From NCBI GenBank assembly GCA_012514355.1, contig JAAZAL010000104.1, positions 1-10,739 of the forward strand: a stretch of 10,739 bases of DNA, given 5' to 3'. This DNA comes from Candidatus Dojkabacteria bacterium (GTDB lineage Bacteria; Patescibacteriota; Dojkabacteria; SC72). The stretch's first letter is position 1. Each line of letters opens with the position of its first letter. A program made the position numbers and the translations under genes. This document shows positions 5,570 to 10,739 of this stretch, in pieces. A model generated the notes under the pieces. It made no database searches. It was not told where the DNA came from and saw nothing but the letters and a program-made list of their open reading frames with translations.

Positions 5570-5582
5570 TCATCACACGCTA
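5570..5582 (-). repeat. Right terminal inverted repeat
   Basis: TCATCACACGCTA, the exact reverse complement of 4774-4786. The last TA would be the second target-site copy. It ends 2 nt before the hammerhead stem III. Confidence 0.85.
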
Positions 5583-5584
5583 GA

Positions 5585-5665
5585 GTCTTCTAGGATTAAT
5601 ATCTAATAAATATATATCCTACTGATGAGTCTAAAGATATTGAAAAATATTAAGGACGAAAAGAC
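5585..5665 (+). ncRNA. Hammerhead ribozyme, type III
   Basis: All parts of the self-cleaving hammerhead fold are present in order. Stem III is GTCTT (5585-5589) with AAGAC (5661-5665). The UH site is T5589-C5590, with cleavage predicted between 5590 and 5591. Stem I is TAGGAT (5591-5596) with ATCCTA (5616-5621), extended by ATAT/ATAT after a 2x2 internal loop. The core is CTGATGA (5622-5628). Stem II is GTCT (5629-5632) with GGAC (5654-5657), then an internal loop, then ATATT/AATAT closed by a GAAA tetraloop. The second core is GAA (5658-5660) with A15.1 at 5661. Stem III is the open helix, hence type III. Internal loops in stems I and II could make the tertiary contact that speeds cleavage, but this is inference. 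Stem III has only 5 bp, which may reduce activity in isolation. The intrinsic terminator follows 20 nt later. Confidence 0.88.
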
Positions 5666-5684
5666 AAAAAATAATCATTACTTA

Positions 5685-5714
5685 GGGGATATCGAAAGAT
5701 GTCCCCTTTTTTTT
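5685..5714 (+). terminator. Intrinsic terminator downstream of the hammerhead
   Basis: A 9-bp stem (5685-5693 with 5698-5706; GGGGATATC against GATGTCCCC, one wobble) with a GAAA tetraloop and eight T residues (5707-5714). The strong T run is on the plus strand, so it ends the ribozyme transcript. The same hairpin lies just past the stop of the minus-strand GT2 gene and may serve it weakly too. Confidence 0.9.
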
Positions 5715-6540
5715 ATTTAAACAGTTTCCTAAACAATTCAAAAGACTTCATAAAGAGAGTAGGAGGAAAAATACTTAAAACCCTAACACCAACCTTTTGG
5801 ATATTCCATATAACATATTCTCTTAAAGTTGGTTTAATATTTAATTCTCTCATAGCCCATTTACGTATATCATTCGTCTTTCTAAAATGATCTAACATCT
5901 TAGATTGAGACTCTGTTTTATATGTCATCCTATACTTAAGTACAGTATCCTCTAAATTATGAAACTCTCCCTTAGTACTAAGTATTAAGAAAAATTTAAC
6001 ATCCTCTACCTTCCACATATTCTCAGGATACAAACCGATATCTTCCACAGTACTTTTTCTAAGTGTTACAGCTGGATGTGCAAACGGTTGAAAAAGAAAT
6101 CTATTCTTTTTAATATCTCTGCCATCAATAGCGTACTCTCTATGACCAGTTACTTTACTAATCTCATCAATAATATCTATCTGACCACCAATAGCTACAC
6201 AGTTAGGATTAGACTCAAGATACTGCACCTGTTTCTCAATACGAGTAGGATACATTATGTCATCAGCATCCATTCTAGCTATGTATTTACCCTTAGATTT
6301 TCTTATCCCAATATTTATTACATTACCTAAACCATTCTGCTTTTCTACAGGGATTACTGTTAACTTCTGGCCATACTCTTTTAATATCTCTAAAGTTCTA
6401 TCCTCTGATTTGTCATCTACAACAATTATTTCAATATTTTTGTATGTTTGATTTAAACAGCTATCTATACTTTCTTTAATATATTTTTCTCCATTATGTA
6501 CAGGTATAACTATTGATACCAAAGGATTATTTCTTTCCAT
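5713..6540 (-). CDS. Family 2 glycosyltransferase
   Basis: A 275-aa inverting GT-A-fold transferase of the type that builds surface polysaccharide. Motifs: VSIVIPVHNGEKYI (8-21), IIVVDDKSEDRT with Asp42 and Asp43, NGLGNVINIGI (69-79), the metal-binding RMDADD (89-94), FAHPAVTLRKS (153-163), and VEDVKFF with the acidic pair Glu179-Asp180, where the catalytic base usually lies. There is no clear membrane segment; the C-terminal 35 residues are basic and amphipathic (the FPPTLFMKSFELFRKLFK end) and may bind the membrane. The ATG overlaps the last 14 bases of the large upstream gene, so translation is probably coupled. The donor and acceptor sugars cannot be read from the sequence. A weak GAGAG precedes the start. 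Confidence 0.88.
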   Translation of the reverse strand: MERNNPLVSIVIPVHNGEKYIKESIDSCLNQTYKNIEIIVVDDKSEDRTLEILKEYGQKLTVIPVEKQNGLGNVINIGIRKSKGKYIARMDADDIMYPTRIEKQVQYLESNPNCVAIGGQIDIIDEISKVTGHREYAIDGRDIKKNRFLFQPFAHPAVTLRKSTVEDIGLYPENMWKVEDVKFFLILSTKGEFHNLEDTVLKYRMTYKTESQSKMLDHFRKTNDIRKWAMRELNIKPTLREYVIWNIQKVGVRVLSIFPPTLFMKSFELFRKLFK

Positions 6541-9500
6541 TTTTTCTCTCTTTTACAAAATTAAAAGTAAGGCATGAACCTAAAGCTAATATTAAAATAT
6601 ATCCTAAATATGATATCAGGTTTGGCCAATATATGACGGAGACAGAATCATACTCAGTATTAGATAGATCCCAAGCCTGCTTCCACCCATTAATACTTAC
6701 TCTAGTATCCTTTCCCAAAAGCTTTAACAAAATACCATTCCTTGCATATGCAATCCAACCAAAGGAGTGTGCTTGAGGTATTGATAGAAGCAAGTTTTCA
6801 TTACTTTCTATATCCTCTCTTTGGATTTTATAGTATGTAGAGTTAGGAGAGTTAAATATATTCTTCATTTCTGACTCTGTATACTTCTCTTGTGAGTTTT
6901 GAGTATACATTAGATTATTCCAAGAAGAGGGAAGCTCCATTAGAGCAAATTGCGTAAGGATGTTTTCAGTAACTAGTTTATAGCTACTACTTGAGTAGAT
7001 TACATTTAAAAGATTTGGAGTTTTATTTACATTAATAATGTTAAGATATGCAGAGCTACTATCACCTAGTAACATGTCCGAAAACCAACATTTATCTTCT
7101 TTGTCATATATAAGACATAAGGAGGAGGGTATATTAGAAATATTTTCTCCTCTCCAATATACAAGGTATTTAGAATCTGGGTTAGATACAAATAGGTTCG
7201 CAGTCTGATTAATGTAGTCATCTTGGACCCTCTGATAAAAGCCGTTATTTGATAAAACATCAAAGATTTCACTTTCGGAATCTGATCTGTTAGGTTGCCA
7301 TATGGTAGTATCTGAATTATTTCCATTATACATATAGCCTTGGGAGCCTATTACAACCGGAATATGAATTGTATATATATTTTTATCATCTAAAAAAATA
7401 TCTTTTGGTATCCAACCTTCTGAAGAGGACTTTAATTCTAAGGCTGTCAACTTAGGGGCGAATTTTATCTTAACACTCCTATACAACACCTCAGAGATAC
7501 TCTCTTTTGACTTATTAGTAGCATAGAGGATTAAAGATATTTTTTCATTTTCCTCTATTACTGTATCCAAAAGAACCTCTATCTCACCAAAGGGATCTTG
7601 AGAGGAAATAAATTTTTCTTTGTTTAAACACTTCTCTTTGGTATTAGAATATATACAAAATCCTGGATAGTTACCTTTCTCTACCTCCCAATTTAAATAG
7701 ATTTTTAGAATACCACCCTTACTTGTATCAACTGGTATCCCTGTATATACACACGGAGAATCAGAGCTCCCTTTTAGGACAAAACCAGAGGCTACCTCTT
7801 GAGGTGTGACAAAGGTGCTTTCAACTACTTCTCCTCCCGAGCAATCACTCCCCTTAGTTTGAATGAGTAGAGGAAGCATATCTATACTTCGGAAATCACT
7901 CTCAGAGTATCCATATACAGTTTTTTTTGTATTAAATGTTTCCTCAACTGTTACCCCTCTTTTTATGTCCTCTTTACTAAGTACTGTTTGTCCGAATGAA
8001 AAATATTGTTTACTACCATCGTACTGTCTAAAAGGTTTTTCTGAAATATCTCCCACAAGATATGGATACGAAGGATATATATACAAATCACCATTTGAAT
8101 AGAGAAGTTTAGAAGGCAAAGTGTCAATAATATCTTTTGAGAGATTAGAAAGTAAATATGTACTGTACCCTTTGTACTCAAAATCTCCAACAATATCTCC
8201 ATTTTCTATCCTTAAATTTTCTAACTGTATATCTAAAGGAGACAGAGAAGGAAATCTTGGCTTTTCTTTAACAAAAACATCTTTCCCATATATCTCTGAA
8301 AGAGATTCTGTATATACGGGTTCTACCTTCGAAGGAACTTTAAAAAGCAAAAGGTCTTCTTTTGACCAAAGTAATTCATATTCAGAAAACATCTCTTTAA
8401 CTTTCTCTTCCTCTAATTCAAAAGCGTAACCCTTCATATCAACACTACCATCAAAAAGAACATACGAAACATCATATTTATGCATCAAAGTAAGGAACTC
8501 CTCTCTGTTTTCAGACCTAATTACATTTGATATTCTAAGTAAAGCTTCTTCTCCAGTCTTGGAACCCACCGCAGAGGACATATCCATTACTGGGTTAGGA
8601 AGAATGTAAGAGATAAATTGAGATCCCCAAAAACCCCAATCATACTCTCTGAAATAGTTGTTGTTTGAGGGCGGTGCATAATATATTCTTCCAGAAGAAT
8701 CGTTTTCAGATAGGTAGCTTTCTAATTCAAAATATCTATTTGGGACATTAACAACAGCTCTATCTGCAAAAAAGTCCCCCCTGAAAAGATACTCTGAATA
8801 TATTAGTTGAATTATGCAAAGTGAAACAAAAAAGGTTAGGATGAATAGTCTTTTTAAAAACCTCTTTTGAACAAATGATGCAAAGAATTTTATTAAATAG
8901 GTAACTCCAAAAACAGAAAGAATAGTAATAGAGATTAGATATATCTGACCTAATTTAGAGAAAGGCCATCTAAATACCTGTTTAAATAAAGGAATATTTT
9001 CTTGTAACCATTCAAATACCTGACCGAATGGAGGATTTACAACTTTAATAAGAAAGAGAGAACCTAAAGCAACAAGACCCCAAAAGAACAGTTGGAAATT
9101 CTTTTTAAAGAGTGCATAGATTAAAGCAATAATTGAAAAGATAGCAGGAAGAAGGCCTAAAACTTTATAAAAATCGTACGTGATAAATAGTTCAGACATT
9201 GGAAATAAATAATTTTCTCCATCTTTTTCATAAAGGTTCCTGTTATATAGTCTTGCTGAGTTTATTAATGTTTGATTATCTGTTTCAAGATCAATAACAT
9301 TTGAAGTAATGGTTCTGTTTGTATATGAGTCTAATATGTCCGAACTACTACTAAGTGTGTAATGGATAAATGGTAATATCCAAAAAAGTTGAGTTAAGAG
9401 AAAAATCCCAAGAGTAATTAATATGTTTTTAATCTCTCTTTTTCTTCCATACTTAGAGGTTAAATTTACAAAAATTACAAAAGCAGTAATGAAAATAAAA

Positions 9501-10138
9501 TCAACAACAAAAAGAGTCGCTATAACAAATGCTGGAGTTAGAAGTACAGAAGAAAGGAATATGAATATTAAATTTTTAAAAGTATTCTCCTTGGAATAAA
9601 GATATATACAAAGCAGTAGTAAGGGTAAGAATCCAAAATTAATAATATATGGAGACATATTTTGATAAAAGAGCCACATACTCCAAAGGGTTGTAAAGTA
9701 AGTAATACCTCCTAATAGGTAACCCCAATTAGCATATCTCTTAAGTTTACTTTTTGAAATTAACCTTCTTATCAATGATGCCATAGATATCGAGCCTACA
9801 AATAGAGAAACAAAATATAATAGCTGACTAATTAACCAAGAAGGGGTAAATAAATTTAGGAATGAGTATAGGGATGCTCTTAATAAATCAGCCTGTTCAC
9901 TCTCTGAAGCAAATCCTAATACTCTGTATCCTCTCCATGCAGGAGATTGCAAGTATCTTGATACTGATAGAGTAGGGTTGAGCTCGGGTGAGTAATTGTC
10001 ATTAGAGAGAATATAGCTCCCTTTATGTAAAGAGAGTAAAGAGATTAATAATATAATTAATATTAATAATATCTCAGGGTATCTCTTTTCTAAGAATTCT
10101 GATATGTATTTGAACTTTGGTAGTTTAACTTTCTTCAT
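6527..10138 (-). CDS. Very large GT-C-like polytopic membrane protein (AftD/DUF3367- or YfhO-like)
   Basis: The 1203 residues split into a membrane module and a huge extracytoplasmic part. About eleven hydrophobic spans lie in residues 20-450 (about 22-38, 101-125, 137-155, 165-181, 188-206, 208-225, 239-257, 325-343, 348-366, 398-415, 430-447), and a last one at about 1172-1192 precedes a basic tail. The first outside loop has NDNYSPELNP (46-55) with Asp47, where GT-C enzymes keep a catalytic acid, and FRWPFSKLG (389-397) resembles a motif in AftD/DUF3367-like proteins. Residues 455-1165 look beta-rich, with several Cys pairs, as expected of carbohydrate-binding modules. A role in adding sugars from a lipid carrier to a surface glycan is inferred, and the GT2 overlapping its 3' end supports this. 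Start ATG 10138 has no Shine-Dalgarno. A TATACT on the minus strand (10154-10149) would give an almost leaderless mRNA. The exact family is uncertain. Confidence 0.72.
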   Translation of the reverse strand: MKKVKLPKFKYISEFLEKRYPEILLILIILLISLLSLHKGSYILSNDNYSPELNPTLSVSRYLQSPAWRGYRVLGFASESEQADLLRASLYSFLNLFTPSWLISQLLYFVSLFVGSISMASLIRRLISKSKLKRYANWGYLLGGITYFTTLWSMWLFYQNMSPYIINFGFLPLLLLCIYLYSKENTFKNLIFIFLSSVLLTPAFVIATLFVVDFIFITAFVIFVNLTSKYGRKREIKNILITLGIFLLTQLFWILPFIHYTLSSSSDILDSYTNRTITSNVIDLETDNQTLINSARLYNRNLYEKDGENYLFPMSELFITYDFYKVLGLLPAIFSIIALIYALFKKNFQLFFWGLVALGSLFLIKVVNPPFGQVFEWLQENIPLFKQVFRWPFSKLGQIYLISITILSVFGVTYLIKFFASFVQKRFLKRLFILTFFVSLCIIQLIYSEYLFRGDFFADRAVVNVPNRYFELESYLSENDSSGRIYYAPPSNNNYFREYDWGFWGSQFISYILPNPVMDMSSAVGSKTGEEALLRISNVIRSENREEFLTLMHKYDVSYVLFDGSVDMKGYAFELEEEKVKEMFSEYELLWSKEDLLLFKVPSKVEPVYTESLSEIYGKDVFVKEKPRFPSLSPLDIQLENLRIENGDIVGDFEYKGYSTYLLSNLSKDIIDTLPSKLLYSNGDLYIYPSYPYLVGDISEKPFRQYDGSKQYFSFGQTVLSKEDIKRGVTVEETFNTKKTVYGYSESDFRSIDMLPLLIQTKGSDCSGGEVVESTFVTPQEVASGFVLKGSSDSPCVYTGIPVDTSKGGILKIYLNWEVEKGNYPGFCIYSNTKEKCLNKEKFISSQDPFGEIEVLLDTVIEENEKISLILYATNKSKESISEVLYRSVKIKFAPKLTALELKSSSEGWIPKDIFLDDKNIYTIHIPVVIGSQGYMYNGNNSDTTIWQPNRSDSESEIFDVLSNNGFYQRVQDDYINQTANLFVSNPDSKYLVYWRGENISNIPSSLCLIYDKEDKCWFSDMLLGDSSSAYLNIINVNKTPNLLNVIYSSSSYKLVTENILTQFALMELPSSWNNLMYTQNSQEKYTESEMKNIFNSPNSTYYKIQREDIESNENLLLSIPQAHSFGWIAYARNGILLKLLGKDTRVSINGWKQAWDLSNTEYDSVSVIYWPNLISYLGYILILALGSCLTFNFVKERKNGKK

Positions 10139-10231
10139 CTTTATACATAGTATATCAAAAATATGTATATTTCTAGGTCTTTAAATAACTTGACTTTAAT
10201 TGGGTAAAATATTACTCTATAGATAGTAATC

Positions 10232-10260
10232 TGCCTATTATAATTTTCCTTAAATAGGCA
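10232..10260 (+). promoter_or_regulatory. Candidate -10 inside an inverted repeat, divergent intergenic region
   Basis: TGCCTATT (10232-10239) and AATAGGCA (10253-10260) are perfect inverted repeats with a 13-nt spacer. TATAAT (10239-10244) overlaps the left arm. There is no good -35 at 17 nt. Placed between two divergent genes, it could be an operator, or a leader hairpin for the gene at 10293. Confidence 0.45.
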
Positions 10261-10292
10261 CGTAAAAGAATTAATATTAGTATCAAAATGCA

Positions 10293-10739
10293 ATGTCTCT
10301 AAATGACAACGAGATAAACCAAAATGTTGATGAAATTTTATCAGCACAAAACTCTCAGAATATTCAAACAGACCAAGAAAAAGAGGTAGCACAAACTACA
10401 TCTCAATCTGAACAGATTGAAGAGGAGAGAAATAAGGTAGTATATGATGCAACTCATGGCTCTGATAGGGCTACATTTAGGGATGAAGACATGAAATTTA
10501 CTAGTGGTGATCAGCCAGGAGCACGTTTACATTTTACTCCTACCCAAGTTGAGAGTGCACGAGAGGAAATGAATAAGGATTTAGAAGAAAAAAGAATTGG
10601 AGAGGAAGCAACAAAGGCCACTGCTCATCAAGAAGCACTAGATTCTAATAACAGGGCTAATGAAGGATTCCAGCCACTTAGACAATCTGATGGATTTAAA
10701 AATTTTGTTGATGCACAGGAAGAAGCAGAAAGAAAGGCC
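10293..10739 (+). CDS. Hypothetical acidic protein, 3' end outside the window
   Basis: An open frame from ATG 10293 runs 149 codons to the window edge without a stop. The protein is very hydrophilic, rich in Glu, Gln, Asn and Asp, with no signal peptide. The first 48 residues are low complexity (repeated Gln/Asn/Ser/Glu) and probably disordered. Residues about 49-90 are more ordered, with HGSDRATF and then GARLHFTP, a spacing faintly like the HG-to-YFT pattern of ADP-ribosyltransferase-type folds; I would not call that without a search. After that, heptad-like Glu/Lys/Ala-rich helices follow (the EEMNKDLEEKRIGEEATKA region). It is divergent from the glycan operon, and no Shine-Dalgarno is visible. 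Function unknown. Confidence 0.7.
   Translation, partial: MSLNDNEINQNVDEILSAQNSQNIQTDQEKEVAQTTSQSEQIEEERNKVVYDATHGSDRATFRDEDMKFTSGDQPGARLHFTPTQVESAREEMNKDLEEKRIGEEATKATAHQEALDSNNRANEGFQPLRQSDGFKNFVDAQEEAERKA

Larger units (their letters stand above)
4774..5582 (+). mobile_element. Non-autonomous TIR cassette carrying one gene (no transposase)
   Basis: The ends are perfect 13-bp inverted repeats, TAGCGTGTGATGA at 4774-4786 and its reverse complement at 5570-5582. If the outer TA is a duplicated target site, the repeat proper is 11 bp and the element fits the IS630/Tc1-mariner pattern of insertion at TA. It holds a single gene (4930-5493) and no transposase, so it would need one in trans, like a MITE or the mobile insertion cassettes described in other bacteria. 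Composition supports foreign origin: 5041-5100 has 29 G+C of 60, against 15 of 60 at 2101-2160. Further internal symmetry includes a long hairpin (4827-4874) and a 10-bp inverted repeat (5529-5554). The family assignment is inference. Confidence 0.72.

Noticed and set aside
4875..5582. Integron gene cassette with attC
   Set aside because: GTTAGGT fits R', but the opposite arm does not match R'', the structure precedes the gene instead of following it, and the perfect terminal repeats with TA borders fit a transposon better.
6258..6264. CTGATGA on the minus strand
   Set aside because: It lies within conserved GT2 coding sequence (the DAD motif region) with no flanking helices or GAAA partner.
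1..10739. CRISPR array, tRNA or rRNA genes
   Set aside because: No spaced direct repeats and no tRNA or rRNA signatures were seen on either strand.

Overview
The window is AT-rich and gene-dense. It encodes a small sortase, a D,D-carboxypeptidase, a tiny secreted membrane peptide, two family-2 glycosyltransferases and a very large GT-C-like membrane protein. Almost every native gene lacks a Shine-Dalgarno sequence, and several have a -10 box within about 35 bases of the start codon. This looks like a bacterium with a Gram-positive-like surface and a reduced genome. A Patescibacteria/CPR member is my best guess; this is inference from style and cannot be pinned down without searches. All stop codons seen at the ends of called genes are TAA or TAG.

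Layout. 35-1860 (+) is a surface-protein block: sortase, VanY-type peptidase, and a 78-residue exported peptide whose C-terminus resembles a sortase sorting signal. It ends in a strong terminator at 1873-1894. 1938-2696 (+) is a polyprenyl-phosphate-sugar synthase-like GT2. It converges on a hypothetical acidic protein (2699-3373, -). 3374-3804 holds a decayed minus-strand reading frame with two internal stops, and a plus-strand promoter/terminator pair that could make a very short RNA. 3805-4422 (-) is a LabA-like NYN-domain protein. 5713-10138 (-) is a two-gene glycan operon: a 1203-aa GT-C-like membrane protein overlapping a GT2. At 10293 (+) a divergent acidic protein begins and runs off the window.

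The most interesting part is the 1.29 kb between the NYN gene and the GT2 (4423-5712). On the plus strand it contains, in order: two copies of one sigma70-type promoter exactly 92 bp apart; a series of hairpins; an 809-bp element bounded by perfect 13-bp terminal inverted repeats (TA plus 11 bp) and carrying one GC-richer gene with a textbook Shine-Dalgarno but no transposase; a complete type III hammerhead ribozyme starting 2 nt after the element; and an intrinsic terminator. The likely reading is a plus-strand self-cleaving transcript, probably originally a non-coding RNA of about 300 nt, into which a non-autonomous IS630/Tc1-like cassette has inserted. RNA starting at the tandem promoters would now carry the cargo gene and be cut just downstream of it by the hammerhead. 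The ribozyme fold, inverted repeats and promoters are visible in the sequence; the transcript model and the insertion history are inference.
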